DNA of 64,000 nucleotides from Bacteroidaceae bacterium (GCA_017451645.1 JAFTNZ010000021.1:181715-245714); one strand, 5' to 3'. Shown: positions 1 through 9,003, counted from the stretch's first letter. Notes: generated from the sequence alone by a model not told the origin. Translations and numbers: made by a program.

Positions 1-66
1 TTTATCAGGTGTTGTCTCGGCCCAATGTTCCAACCAATCGCCGAGAGTTCTGTTTGATAATTCCAT
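1..66 (-). CDS. AMP-binding acyl-CoA synthetase-like protein (5' end only)
   Basis: Only the first 22 codons are inside the window; the gene runs off the left edge. The minus strand reads ATG at 66 and gives MELSNRTLGDWLEHWAETTP. A short amphipathic N-terminus with a W-x-x-x-x-W-A-x-x-x-P pattern is typical of AMP-dependent (long-chain) acyl-CoA synthetases and ligases, where it precedes the adenylate-forming domain. It lies 70 bases downstream of the XRE/cupin regulator on the same strand; that gene pair is common in Bacteroidales. The assignment rests on a very short stretch and on context. Confidence 0.5.
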   Translation of the reverse strand, partial: MELSNRTLGDWLEHWAETTPDK

Positions 67-102
67 GTTGTCCTTTATCTTGTCTTGTTTTAGGGAAATA
101 GG

Positions 103-131
103 AGGAGTAGAGCTTGTAGCTCATCACTCGT
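103..131. repeat. Word-type intergenic repeat (CTTGTAGCTC / ACTCGTAACT)
   Basis: Short degenerate words, GCTTGTAGCTC then CACTCGTAACT, sit between the regulator and the partial AMP-binding gene. The same words recur at 18275-18310 (CTCGTAGCTTGTCGCTCGTA then ACTCGTAACT). No function can be read; it looks like a dispersed low-complexity repeat family. Confidence 0.5.
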
Positions 132-136
132 AACTA

Positions 137-715
137 TTAAATTGGAGTATATACTACGGCCAAAATCTTGGCGGCTTCTCCTTGATAACCATGCAAGTGG
201 TGGGGTACGATAGAGTCATAGTAAATGGTGTCGCCAGTCTTGATTACATACTTGTTTTTACCGTGGCATACTTCGATGGCACCCTCCATAACATAGACAA
301 ACTCTTCCCCTTCGTGAGAAGAGAGTTCATACTTATTCTCATCTGTAGCTTCAATGTCTATGATGAACGGTTCCATATGTCGGTCTGCTTTTGACTTCGA
401 CAAAGAATGGTAACGCATATGGGTACGGGCGTCTAAAGCGTTGTTAGAGAAACTGATGGTTGTGTCTGTCTCTTCTTGTTTGCGGCATACTACAGCACCG
501 GTCTCGTCCTGATCGTCTAAGAATGTACCCAAACGTACACCCAAAGCACGGGCTATCTTGATAAGTGGAGCCAATGAAGGTATGTCTATGTTATTTTCGA
601 TACGTGTAATTTGTTCTTCGGCAAGACCCGACCGTTCGGCTAATTCGGAGATGCTGATTTCACGGGTTTCTCGAAGTGATTTAATCTTTTCACCTACAAT
701 CTTTGTACTGTCCAT
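137..715 (-). CDS. XRE-family transcriptional regulator with C-terminal cupin
   Basis: 192 residues. Residues about 5-65 form an XRE/Cro helix-turn-helix (ISELAERSGLAEEQITRIE, then the second helix pair ending in GVRLGTFL). Residues about 115-190 are a small cupin barrel (HEGEEFVYVMEGAIEV, GDTIYYDSIVPHHLHG) that probably binds a small effector or metal. Such proteins are cytoplasmic one-component regulators, often of a neighbouring acyl-CoA or amine gene, here likely the AMP-binding gene just downstream. The gene is divergent from sufS. A minus-strand -7 box (TACCTTTG, plus-strand 785-792) lies about 70 bases upstream of the ATG. The target is inferred from position only. Confidence 0.9.
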   Translation of the reverse strand: MDSTKIVGEKIKSLRETREISISELAERSGLAEEQITRIENNIDIPSLAPLIKIARALGVRLGTFLDDQDETGAVVCRKQEETDTTISFSNNALDARTHMRYHSLSKSKADRHMEPFIIDIEATDENKYELSSHEGEEFVYVMEGAIEVCHGKNKYVIKTGDTIYYDSIVPHHLHGYQGEAAKILAVVYTPI

Positions 716-875
716 CTTTTCTTATATTCTTATGTGTGATTATTGTTTTTGTTATTTCCTGAACCTTTTTTGTGTATAGGGGGTCAAAGGTAAGTAAAAG
801 TATCCAATTGGGCGAATATTTTAGTGGAAAAGTAAAAAGAACAGGTCAGAATGACGGGCATTTCGGTAAAAATTG

Positions 876-883
876 TATCTTTG
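876..883 (+). promoter_or_regulatory. -7 box of the sufS promoter
   Basis: TATCTTTG matches the Bacteroidetes -7 consensus TAnnTTTG and lies 20 bases before the sufS ATG at 904. No clean TTTG is seen at the -33 spacing. Its position rules out the longer reading frame that opens upstream at 772. Confidence 0.55.
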
Positions 884-903
884 TGCCATCTAAATCGACA
901 AAT

Positions 904-2118
904 ATGTACGATATATATAAGATTCGCGAAGATTTTCCCATCTTGGGGCGTGAGGTGTATGGTAAACCGTTAGTCTATTTGGACAATGGAGCTACTACAC
1001 AGAAACCACGTGTGGTAGTGGATGCGATGGTGGATGAATATTATAGTGTGAATGCCAATGTGCATCGGGGGGTACACTTTCTTTCCCAACAGGCCACAGA
1101 ATTGCATGAGTCGAGTCGCGAGACGGTGCGCCGGTTCATCAATGCCCGTTCGGCCAACGAGGTGATTTTTACCCGAGGTACAACGGAGAGTATCAATTTG
1201 TTGGCTTCTTCGTTTGGTGAAGAGTTTATGTGCGAGGGTGATGAGGTGATAATCTCCACGATGGAGCATCATAGCAATATTGTGCCTTGGCAGTTGCTGG
1301 CAGCCCGAAAAGGAATTGCTATCAAGATTATCCCCATGAATGACAAAGGGGAATTACTGTTGGATGAGTATGAAGAACTTTTCAGCGAACGGACAAAGTT
1401 AGTCAGCGTGACCCATGTGAGCAATGTTTTGGGGACGGTGAATCCGGTGAAACAGATAATCTCTGTGGCTCACGCTCATGGGGTACCTGTTCTTGTGGAC
1501 GGGGCTCAGGGAGTTCCTCATGTGGCAGTGGATGTGCAGGATTTGGGCGCAGATTTCTATGCCTTTAGTGGACACAAAGTCTATGGGCCTACGGGTGTGG
1601 GAGTCTTGTATGGCAAAGAAGAGTGGCTCGACCGTCTGCCGCCTTATCAGGGGGGAGGAGAGATGATTCAGACCGTCACTTTCGAGAAAACGACCTTCAA
1701 CGAACTGCCTTTCAAATTCGAAGCCGGTACCCCCGATTATATTGCTACCACCGCTTTGGCGCGGGCATTGGATTATGTGACTGCTCTTGGTATGGACAAT
1801 ATTGCCGTTCATGAACACGACCTTACACAATATGCCATGAATCGCTTGCGTGAGATTCCAGGTATGCGTCTGATTGGTGAAGCTGCCGAAAAGAGCGGTG
1901 TCGTCTCTTTCCTTGTGGGCGACATCCATCATTTTGATATGGGCACTTTGCTCGACCGTCTTGGTATTGCTGTGCGCACCGGACATCATTGTGCACAGCC
2001 CCTGATGCAACGTCTTGGCATTGAAGGCACAGTCCGTGCCTCCTTCTGTCTTTACAATACCCGGGAGGAAGTGGATGCTTTAGTTGCTGGAGTGGAAAGG
2101 GTAAGCCGGATGTTTTGA
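904..2118 (+). CDS. sufS: Cysteine desulfurase SufS
   Basis: 404 residues, the usual length for SufS. A PLP-dependent group II cysteine desulfurase, cytoplasmic, that takes sulfur from cysteine for Fe-S cluster assembly. The PLP lysine is K225 in the motif FSGHKVYGPTGVG, and the persulfide cysteine is C363 in RTGHHCAQPLM, almost the same numbering as the E. coli enzyme. Other family motifs: LDNGATTQKP near the start, EHHSNIVPWQ, and VDGAQGVPH. The start at 904 is chosen because a -7 box ends at 883 and the protein then begins as family members do. Other suf genes are not next to it here, so it appears as a single gene. Confidence 0.95.
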   Translation: MYDIYKIREDFPILGREVYGKPLVYLDNGATTQKPRVVVDAMVDEYYSVNANVHRGVHFLSQQATELHESSRETVRRFINARSANEVIFTRGTTESINLLASSFGEEFMCEGDEVIISTMEHHSNIVPWQLLAARKGIAIKIIPMNDKGELLLDEYEELFSERTKLVSVTHVSNVLGTVNPVKQIISVAHAHGVPVLVDGAQGVPHVAVDVQDLGADFYAFSGHKVYGPTGVGVLYGKEEWLDRLPPYQGGGEMIQTVTFEKTTFNELPFKFEAGTPDYIATTALARALDYVTALGMDNIAVHEHDLTQYAMNRLREIPGMRLIGEAAEKSGVVSFLVGDIHHFDMGTLLDRLGIAVRTGHHCAQPLMQRLGIEGTVRASFCLYNTREEVDALVAGVERVSRMF

Positions 2119-2231
2119 TTTGAAATGATATACTCTGCCATATAGATGTTAAGATTAAGATTAAAAGTTGATTTGCTTGTATGCAAAGTTAATAAGACTT
2201 GCTGAAAAATCAAAATTGCTTTGCATGAAAC

Positions 2232-2317
2232 TTTAATCATCGTCGATGTTTATATAATCATCGACGATGACTATGTGATTATCGACGATGTTTATATAGT
2301 TATCGTCGATGATTAAA
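2232..2317. repeat. 86-bp near-perfect palindrome built of four ATCGWCGATG units
   Basis: Four copies of a 13-base core (ATCATCGTCGATG, ATCATCGACGATG, ATTATCGACGATG, then a GTTATCGTCGATGATT copy) are spaced 21-22 bases apart with AT-rich spacers (TTTATATA, ACTATGTG, TTTATATA). Each core is itself an imperfect palindrome and the whole block reads almost the same on both strands, centred near 2274. It lies downstream of sufS and of the convergent thioredoxin-family gene. Confidence 0.75.
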
Positions 2318-2336
2318 CTTTTCTCTTTAGTCATAT

Positions 2337-2393
2337 AAAAAAAAGCAAGAGACAAACCGATTTTAGAGTGCGGCAAATCGGATTTATCTCTTG
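2337..2393 (-). terminator. Intrinsic terminator of the 2420-3940 gene
   Basis: On the minus strand the arms CAAGAGA and TCTCTTG enclose a second pair around AAATCGG and CCGATTT, followed by eight T residues (A run at 2337-2344 on the plus strand). It lies directly after the stop of the minus-strand gene. Confidence 0.75.
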
Positions 2394-2419
2394 GCTGTTA
2401 TGGGAAACGGTTCACCTGA

Positions 2420-3940
2420 TTACTCAGCAGACTTTACCTTCACCCCAATCATGCGCCAGCAATCGTTCGGTTTGTTCTCCTCTTCGTAGTAGCTGAACGA
2501 GGCTGCATTGGCCGGTAGGGCAGGGAAGTGAAGGGTAAATTCCATGACATTGCTTTCGGGTGTGTAGCATCTTTTGTTGAGTGTGATGTTGGATGCCGAG
2601 CGGATGGGCAGTTTCTCATTGCCGTCGGTGATGAGGTGCGACTCGTCACTGATGCGGAACCATTGGCTGGAGGGATAGAACACACGGAAGGTGACGGCCG
2701 TCTCCTTGTCTGTCAGTTCCACACGGCGGATGTACATCGTGCTGATATGCTCTTCGGCCACCGTGGGATAGTCGATGATGCGCTTGTCTCCTTCGGTGCG
2801 GTAAGTGGGTTGCTTGCCGGCCTTTTCCATATTCAGCAGAACGAACGGTTTTAAGACACCCTTTCCGTAGCCACCTTTGTTTGCTATCACCTTTCCTTCG
2901 GGTGAAACAAGGAAGTAATCGGGAATGCCCTGCACACCGAAGCGGGCAAAGATGCCGTTGTCCTTCTGTAGGTCGTTCCAGTTGTGCCACGTGATGTTGT
3001 GCTTGGCCGACGCTTTCTTCCAATGCTTTTCGCCATCCTGACTGATGCTGACCACCTCCAATGAGTCTGCCATCTGTTCGGAGAGTTCCTTCAGTTCTGG
3101 AAAGCTCATGATGCAAGGGCCACATCCGCTGCTCCAGAAGTCGAGCAAGAGATATTTCCCCCTTAACTCCTGCAGGTGGTGACTGTTACCCAACGTGTCC
3201 TTCAGTTCGAGGTTAGGGACCATGTCGCCCACCCTCATCATTTGGGGATACAGTTTGTTCATGATGCGTCTTCCCCGATACGATGTTCTTTGCTCCTCGC
3301 TCATGCGTTGGGCCAGTTCCTTTCCTTTGGCCAACAGTGTGGTGTCTTTCGATACCGCCAGATAATAGAGATGGTTCATCCAAGCCTCGTCCACAGGCAA
3401 TGTCTCCAGCAGGGCGATGTCTTTCCGTGGAATGGCCATACACAACAGTGAGTCCGCTTGCCGATAATACTTCCCGTCGCCTGTCCGATAATATTCCGTG
3501 TAGGCGTGTGTAAATTCGCTCAGCTCCTTGTGGGCATTGTCCCGAAATTTGTTTTCCGTCTTTTGGGCAGGCACATTGCTCTCGATTTTCCATGCCGAAT
3601 AGTCCATCCCGTCGCCTGTAATCTTGATACGTGCCCCGGGCATTACCCACAAGGTGTGTTGGGTAAAGAATCCCGTTCCGGCATCCATGAGGTGCCCCGG
3701 GTTCACTCCACCATCCTCCGAAACATCCTCAATACGGAACTTTCCGCCTAACACCGTATCTCCATTCAGCGTGGAGAGTTGTGCCCCCACATCCTCCAAC
3801 AGGTTCAGGTACATGCTGTCCGGCACATTGGCCAGTTCGCCTTCAATCACGATTGTCTCTCTCTGTGGTGCATTAGTGCACGCCATCAGGCTCACGGCGG
3901 CCATCATCAGTGCTGCCATCAGGAAACCTTTCTTTCTCAT
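2420..3940 (-). CDS. TlpA/DUF4369-type thioredoxin-fold lipoprotein
   Basis: 506 residues. The signal peptide ends in a lipobox (SLMAC, Cys near 21), so it should be a lipid-anchored envelope protein. Residues about 27-110 resemble the DUF4369 beta domain that precedes thioredoxin domains in Bacteroidetes. A TlpA-like thioredoxin domain lies at about 235-375 with the redox pair C273-G-P-C276 in FWSSGCGPC and the cis-Pro region GIPDYFLVSPEGKV. The C-terminal 120 residues look like a separate beta domain. Probable role: thiol-disulfide exchange in the periplasm, substrate unknown. Its promoter and leader are duplicated upstream of the permease at 4256-6592. Confidence 0.85.
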   Translation of the reverse strand: MRKKGFLMAALMMAAVSLMACTNAPQRETIVIEGELANVPDSMYLNLLEDVGAQLSTLNGDTVLGGKFRIEDVSEDGGVNPGHLMDAGTGFFTQHTLWVMPGARIKITGDGMDYSAWKIESNVPAQKTENKFRDNAHKELSEFTHAYTEYYRTGDGKYYRQADSLLCMAIPRKDIALLETLPVDEAWMNHLYYLAVSKDTTLLAKGKELAQRMSEEQRTSYRGRRIMNKLYPQMMRVGDMVPNLELKDTLGNSHHLQELRGKYLLLDFWSSGCGPCIMSFPELKELSEQMADSLEVVSISQDGEKHWKKASAKHNITWHNWNDLQKDNGIFARFGVQGIPDYFLVSPEGKVIANKGGYGKGVLKPFVLLNMEKAGKQPTYRTEGDKRIIDYPTVAEEHISTMYIRRVELTDKETAVTFRVFYPSSQWFRISDESHLITDGNEKLPIRSASNITLNKRCYTPESNVMEFTLHFPALPANAASFSYYEEENKPNDCWRMIGVKVKSAE

Positions 3941-3953
3941 AATTTCTATATCT

Positions 3954-3999
3954 TTGTTTGTCTTACTTTTCCTGGTACTCTTCTTTGTGGCAAAAATAG
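3954..3999 (-). repeat. 46-bp promoter/leader repeat, copy 1
   Basis: A 46-base stretch identical to 6654-6699. On the minus strand it starts with the -7 box TATTTTTG and continues through the first part of the 5' untranslated region (GCCACAAAGAAGAG...). The flanks differ on both sides, so the identity ends sharply. Confidence 0.9.
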
Positions 4000-4022
4000 C
4001 TTTATTCTTCTTTTATTCCAAA
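3991..4022 (-). promoter_or_regulatory. Promoter of the 2420-3940 lipoprotein gene
   Basis: Minus strand: TTTG at 4022-4019, a 20-base spacer, then TATTTTTG at 3998-3991. This is a full match to the Bacteroidetes housekeeping promoter. The transcript would start near 3984, about 44 bases before the ATG. The rest of the gap up to 4255 has no gene; a hairpin with 9-bp arms (AGTTGACGG at 4206-4214, CCGTCAACT at 4233-4241) lies just past the stop of the permease gene and has no T tract. Confidence 0.75.
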
Positions 4023-4255
4023 TTTATTGCCATATTTTTGGATTATACCATCTGTTTGCCTCCTTTCTTCTCATAGTTTTTCTTTGTGTCTAATTTATCT
4101 CACATTTCTTTCCTTCCTCATGATATGCAGGAACAGTATCGGGCAATTATCGCAGATAAACTTGCTGTGCTACGATGATGATTCTGATTAAGTTGATAAG
4201 GATTCAGTTGACGGGGAATAGTCCGCATGATTCCGTCAACTCGTTGACTGAAGAC

Positions 4256-6592
4256 TCACCCCTTACAAACCTCATCCGCCGGATGGGCTGTAGCCGTCTT
4301 CCATACGCGCCAGCCGATGCAGAGGGCGACGAGCAAGGCGACACTAACGAAGATGGCAGGGCAGAGCCACAGGGGAATCTCCACCTGATGAATGTATCCC
4401 TCCAACCATGGTTTGACACAGACGTAGGCAATGGGGAAGGCTACTACAGCCGCTGCTAAGAGCACCACCACTTGCTCAGTGAAGAAGAGTCGCAGAATGT
4501 CGCCCACTTTGGCACCGAACACCTTGCGTACGGCTATCTCCTTGCGCCGCTGTTCGCAACTGATGGTTATGAGTGAATACACCCCGAACAGGGCTATCAG
4601 GATGCAGACGGCCGTCATCACGTGGAACAGATTCAGCAAAGTTTCCTCGGAATGGAGCAGGCGGTTGAAATCTTCATTAATATTCTCGGTGTACCAGCCC
4701 TCATAATCCCTGTCATTGAATCGGTTCTTGACCGAATCGCGTAGGGCTTTCCACGAACCGGGGCGATAGCTGAAACTGACATGTGACTTCTCCAATTCTT
4801 TCAATTTTCTATCCGACTTGGGAATATAGAGCAACGGCTCCTGTGGCACAATGAGCGACTTGGCACTGACGTTACGCACCACCCCCTTGATGTGCAGCCG
4901 CAGATTATGTATAAAGGTATCCACCGGATGTGTCAGGTTCAGGCTTTTCACTGCTGCCTCGTTGGCTAAGGCTACATCCTTTTCATGGTTTTCCATCCAC
5001 TGCCCTTCCAACAGTTCCAATCCCCAAAAGTCGGTTTCCTCACGCGTAATCTCCTTCGTGCCGATTCTTACAATGTTTCCCTTTTCATCGCGAATTATAC
5101 GCTTAGTGCTAATGTATGCAATATTGTCGCATCCGGCCTTAACCTCTTCCACATCGGGATGATTGCGCAAATAATGCGCCAACGCTTCCGTAAATTCGGG
5201 ATTGCTGTAACTGTAAATGATTGCACGGTTTTCGTAGTTGAAGCCAGCTGTGGTTTCAGAACGCAAGTAACGGAGTTGCAGGATGATGACCGATGTGAAG
5301 AACACGAGTCCCATGCCTACCGCCAATTGCACCCATTGGCTCAAGGGACGGAACAGATTACGATGTACGGTGACCATGCCTTTGTGCAATGTCTCGTTCA
5401 GCGCCTGTCGCTGCATCCACCAGGTGACACCCACCAACAGGGGCAAGGTGCCCAATGCCACGACAAGCATGTAGATTCCCATCTCAGTAAGGAAGAAAGA
5501 GGCTTCTTCCTCGATATGGGCAATACCTTTGAACTCCGGGAGAGTCAGGTTCACAAACAAAATTCCCAAAATGCAGGATGCCAGAAGCAACAGGAGGAAC
5601 TCGGTAGAGAGCAATGCTAACAATTGTTTGCGCGATGAACCACAAACCAGCCGTAAGGCCAGTTCGCGTGCTCGCATACGGATGCGGATAACGTATAGGG
5701 ACAGATAATTGAACACGGCACATATCACAACAACCAATCCTAACAGCGCAAAGATGCGGATGTAGTCAACTTTGACAAGATGACCAAAAAAGTTCGGACA
5801 TTCAGACCGGAAATCCTTGAGTGGGACAACCCGTGATTCCATATTACCACTTAGTCCTATCTTGTTGATAAGGGCCGAAACAGTATCGGCATCGGCTAAG
5901 GCATGAAGGCGCATGACATTGTGATAGTCCATCAGGAGGTTCTCTTTATTCGAAGTCCGTTTTGCTATTTCTTCCGATTTGAACGGTATCAGGCAATCAA
6001 AGGGGAAAAAGGTGTGTTTCCCCCAATCCTTCACGACGGCAGCCACCGTGTAGATGCCGTTTTCCCACATTTCACCCCTATAAGTTTGGGGAAGTGCCAA
6101 GTTTATTCCATTGCCGATGCAGTTGGTAGTCCTGAACAGTTTCAATGCCAGTTTGTCCGTAATGACCACACCTGTCCCATTAGGATGCATCAGCGGATAA
6201 CTGCCAGCTATCAATTCAGGTTGGAATATGGGCAGAAACAGCGAGTCCACCACCATAATGTTTGCCGAAACACTGTCATTTACACTTAATGACCTGTGCG
6301 GACTACGGAATATCGTGGCCTGCTCCACTTGTGGCATTTTCTCCATGGCAGTAGAAGCCGCCGAATAGCAAGTTACCGGATAAGTTGTAGCCCAATCATC
6401 GTGGGAACTGATTTGTAAATACAGATTCTCCGCCTCGGGATGAAACGCATCATACGTCGTTTCGTACCTCCACCATAGGTAGGAGAGGGCAAAGCATGTG
6501 AATCCTACGGCCAAGCCGATGAGGCTCAGCAGTGTCTGCAGTTTGTACTTCGTCAGTTGGCTCAGGGCCATGGTCAAATAGTGTAGCGACAT
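4256..6592 (-). CDS. FtsX/MacB-type ABC transporter permease
   Basis: 778 residues with the double architecture of the Bacteroidetes 8-TM permeases: TM1 near 15-38, a periplasmic MacB-like core about 40-280, three TM helices about 290-400, TM5 near 425-445, a second periplasmic core about 450-640, and three C-terminal helices with the FtsX motif EQRRKEIAVRKVFGAKVGDI near 680. The family moves or mechanically gates substrates (lipoproteins, antimicrobials) in the inner membrane using a separate ATPase. No ATPase or membrane fusion gene is adjacent. It sits between two thioredoxin-like exported proteins, which is unusual; a joint role is only inferred. Confidence 0.88.
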   Translation of the reverse strand: MSLHYLTMALSQLTKYKLQTLLSLIGLAVGFTCFALSYLWWRYETTYDAFHPEAENLYLQISSHDDWATTYPVTCYSAASTAMEKMPQVEQATIFRSPHRSLSVNDSVSANIMVVDSLFLPIFQPELIAGSYPLMHPNGTGVVITDKLALKLFRTTNCIGNGINLALPQTYRGEMWENGIYTVAAVVKDWGKHTFFPFDCLIPFKSEEIAKRTSNKENLLMDYHNVMRLHALADADTVSALINKIGLSGNMESRVVPLKDFRSECPNFFGHLVKVDYIRIFALLGLVVVICAVFNYLSLYVIRIRMRARELALRLVCGSSRKQLLALLSTEFLLLLLASCILGILFVNLTLPEFKGIAHIEEEASFFLTEMGIYMLVVALGTLPLLVGVTWWMQRQALNETLHKGMVTVHRNLFRPLSQWVQLAVGMGLVFFTSVIILQLRYLRSETTAGFNYENRAIIYSYSNPEFTEALAHYLRNHPDVEEVKAGCDNIAYISTKRIIRDEKGNIVRIGTKEITREETDFWGLELLEGQWMENHEKDVALANEAAVKSLNLTHPVDTFIHNLRLHIKGVVRNVSAKSLIVPQEPLLYIPKSDRKLKELEKSHVSFSYRPGSWKALRDSVKNRFNDRDYEGWYTENINEDFNRLLHSEETLLNLFHVMTAVCILIALFGVYSLITISCEQRRKEIAVRKVFGAKVGDILRLFFTEQVVVLLAAAVVAFPIAYVCVKPWLEGYIHQVEIPLWLCPAIFVSVALLVALCIGWRVWKTATAHPADEVCKG

Positions 6593-6653
6593 GTCGTCTC
6601 CTTAATTTATAGTTAATGATTTTGTAGTGGAAATACTTTCCTCTTTATGGCTC

Positions 6654-6699
6654 TTGTTTGTCTTACTTTTCCTGGTACTCTTCTTTGTGGCAAAAATAG
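6654..6699 (-). repeat. 46-bp promoter/leader repeat, copy 2
   Basis: Identical to 3954-3999 over 46 bases and placed in the same way, from the -7 box into the 5' leader, upstream of the permease gene. Confidence 0.9.
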
Positions 6700-6721
6700 T
6701 CGTTTCCCATCTCCCCTCCAA
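6691..6721 (-). promoter_or_regulatory. Promoter of the permease gene
   Basis: Minus strand: TTGG (6721-6718), a 19-base spacer, TATTTTTG (6698-6691). A further -7-like box, TACTTTTG at 6811-6804, is followed by the same GCCACAAAGA word as in the duplicated leader and may be a diverged third copy. Confidence 0.65.
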
Positions 6722-6857
6722 GGTAAAGTCAAAAAACGTCTGTTTCCGATGCCAGAATGTCTAATTTTAGACACCTATATATTATATAAGCGTATCTTTG
6801 TGGCAAAAGTAAAGTTTAAATTCTGCTTTTTTTTGAATGGCATTTTGCCGCAACCGA

Positions 6858-8804
6858 TTATTCTAATCTATTTTTCAGTTCTTTCAGTTTCTCGGTAAAT
6901 GTGTTAGTATCGTAGAGGCGGTACTCCAGTCCTTCGCGCACCACGTTACCGTTCTTGTCCAGCGTTTCGTAGTGGGGAATGCCATTGAACTGGAAGAGTT
7001 CCATCAGTTTGTTGTACTCGTCGCGGGTGATGAGGTGGCAGTCCTCCCCGTAGAGGTTCTCCTTCACGTAGTTGTTGTATGCCTCTTCGGTTGACTCAGG
7101 TGCCGCAATGAAGAGGAAATCCACCTCGGGATGGAGTCTGAAGGTCTTGCGCAACTCCTTGGAGTGTTCGATGGCGCTCCGGCAGGGACCGCATCCCATT
7201 CCCCAGAAGTCGATGAGCAGGTATTTCCCCCTGTACTTGTCCGTCATGCGGCGCAGGATACGGGTTGCTTCCGTGTCGGGCAGGCTGTAGGTCAGTGTCT
7301 GCCGTTCCAGCTCCTTGGCATAAAGGCGGTCGAGATTGGCCTGCAAGCCGGGATGTTCCAATGTCTCGCGGCGGAGTTCCACCAGCCTCTTCTGTTCCTC
7401 CTTTTCCTTCCGGAAGTTTTTGAGATTGTTCTCCGTCTTTCTCAGTACGACAATCTTTCCCCATAGCGAGGGGCTGTCTGCTCCTGTCACCTTCATGTCG
7501 TTGGCCAGTATGGTACTGTCTTTGCTTGCTTCATAGTCGGCTTTCACTATGAGGAGCCTGAAGGCTTCGTCCAGCACCGGGGCAAATTCATAGCGGTTCA
7601 GCATGATGCTTATGTTGTTGCTGGTCAGTGAAGAGACATCGTTGTAGGGCAATTCCCTGAAGAATCCCCAATTGGCCGCATCGGTCACATCGGCCAACCT
7701 CTTATAGGCACGGATGCTGTCTTCACCCGTCACTTTTCGGTAGGTTGCAAACCGGGCATCCATGATGTACTCCATAATCCACTGGGCATGGCCCAACTTG
7801 TTCCATACGTGTGCCAAGTGATGCTCCCAAGGGTTGAAGCCGTTGCGCCAGGCTATGTAGTCCACTGTCCGTTCTTTGGCCTTGGACAGTCCCATCAGTT
7901 TTTCCTGCATCTCTGCAAACGACAGCGTCCCCTTGTCTTTTTCATAATTCATGTAGTAATAGTTGCCTATTTTGTCCATACCGCTCATCATCAGCCTTTC
8001 GCAGCGCAGCACCTCTTCATCGGAGCCTTTGTAATCTATCGTCCAGTCCTTGTGTATGTTGACCACGGTGGTGCATCCCGGCACGAAGTAGGCATTGATT
8101 GACTGATAGAGACTTGCTGTTGCTGTGCGGATAGAGAAATAGAGTTCCTTGGGATAGAAATCGACAAACTTGATTTCGAATGTCCCGTCTTCCTGCACAT
8201 CGATGGCTTTGGGTGTGTCCTCGCCTGTCAGTTCGTTCCTCAGATAGAGTTGCATGGTATTGAATCCCATGTCGCGCGAATACCCCTCAATCTGTCCGCG
8301 CAGGCAGACGGTGTCCGTGCGGATGAAGTCTTGTGGCACACCTACCGTATCCACGAAGGCGGGAATGCGGATAGGCTTCTTGGCATCGTGTATGCCCAGA
8401 ATCTGGAAGTCGCCCGACTTCTTGCCCTCTATCAAGTCAAAGAAAGGGGTCTTCTTGGGCAGAGGTTCGAACAGCAGTTTGAAGTCGTTCGCCTCGTTGG
8501 CTGTCTTTGGGAAGAATTGGTCGAACTTCTCGCCGGGGATTCCTTGGCTGCGCATGATGCGGTACTCCTTGCCTTTGTCGTCCACGAGGCAAGTGGCCCG
8601 GTCAAAGCGGATGCCATTGTTCGTGTCGTGCTTGTGGAAAGTGACGATGGTGGCCGTGTCGGTCAGCATTACGTGGGTGATTTCTGCATTGTTGATATTG
8701 CTGTTCAGCCATTGTACATCCTTGAACTGCTTCTTGAAGGCTGATGCCTGACCACCGGCCATGAGCAGCACTGCGGCCAACAAAATAATACTTTTCTTTC
8801 TCAT
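6858..8804 (-). CDS. Exported thioredoxin-fold (TlpA-like) protein
   Basis: 648 residues with a cleavable signal peptide (LLAAVLLMAGGQASAFKK) and no lipobox, so probably periplasmic. Residues 25-260 carry beta-rich sequence with a DUF4369-like part; about 270-490 is helical with coiled-coil character (KEKEEQKRLVELRRETLEH). The C-terminal thioredoxin domain (about 500-648) has C538-G-P-C541 in FWGMGCGPC and the cis-Pro region NGIPHYETLDKNG. It is likely a thiol-disulfide oxidoreductase for envelope proteins. A minus-strand -7 box (TAACTTTG, plus 8837-8844) lies about 35 bases upstream. The substrate is unknown. Confidence 0.82.
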   Translation of the reverse strand: MRKKSIILLAAVLLMAGGQASAFKKQFKDVQWLNSNINNAEITHVMLTDTATIVTFHKHDTNNGIRFDRATCLVDDKGKEYRIMRSQGIPGEKFDQFFPKTANEANDFKLLFEPLPKKTPFFDLIEGKKSGDFQILGIHDAKKPIRIPAFVDTVGVPQDFIRTDTVCLRGQIEGYSRDMGFNTMQLYLRNELTGEDTPKAIDVQEDGTFEIKFVDFYPKELYFSIRTATASLYQSINAYFVPGCTTVVNIHKDWTIDYKGSDEEVLRCERLMMSGMDKIGNYYYMNYEKDKGTLSFAEMQEKLMGLSKAKERTVDYIAWRNGFNPWEHHLAHVWNKLGHAQWIMEYIMDARFATYRKVTGEDSIRAYKRLADVTDAANWGFFRELPYNDVSSLTSNNISIMLNRYEFAPVLDEAFRLLIVKADYEASKDSTILANDMKVTGADSPSLWGKIVVLRKTENNLKNFRKEKEEQKRLVELRRETLEHPGLQANLDRLYAKELERQTLTYSLPDTEATRILRRMTDKYRGKYLLIDFWGMGCGPCRSAIEHSKELRKTFRLHPEVDFLFIAAPESTEEAYNNYVKENLYGEDCHLITRDEYNKLMELFQFNGIPHYETLDKNGNVVREGLEYRLYDTNTFTEKLKELKNRLE

Positions 8805-9003
8805 ATCCTTTTTATACTGTTGTTATTTGGGGCTTCAAAGTTATAAAATTATGCAAGAAGAAAGGGATAAAAATTTATTAATTCGTCTTTCTCGACTTAA
8901 AAGTGTCCAAAAATTAGACACATCTGCAGGATTAGAATGAGATATATTGGATAAGTGACTATACATTTGTCTTGAAAAAATCGTTTTTTTGAGAAAAAGA
9001 ATA

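Noticed and set aside
772-903. A 44-residue N-terminal extension of SufS
   Set aside because: The -7 box at 876-883 lies inside it, and the shorter protein matches the family length and active-site numbering.
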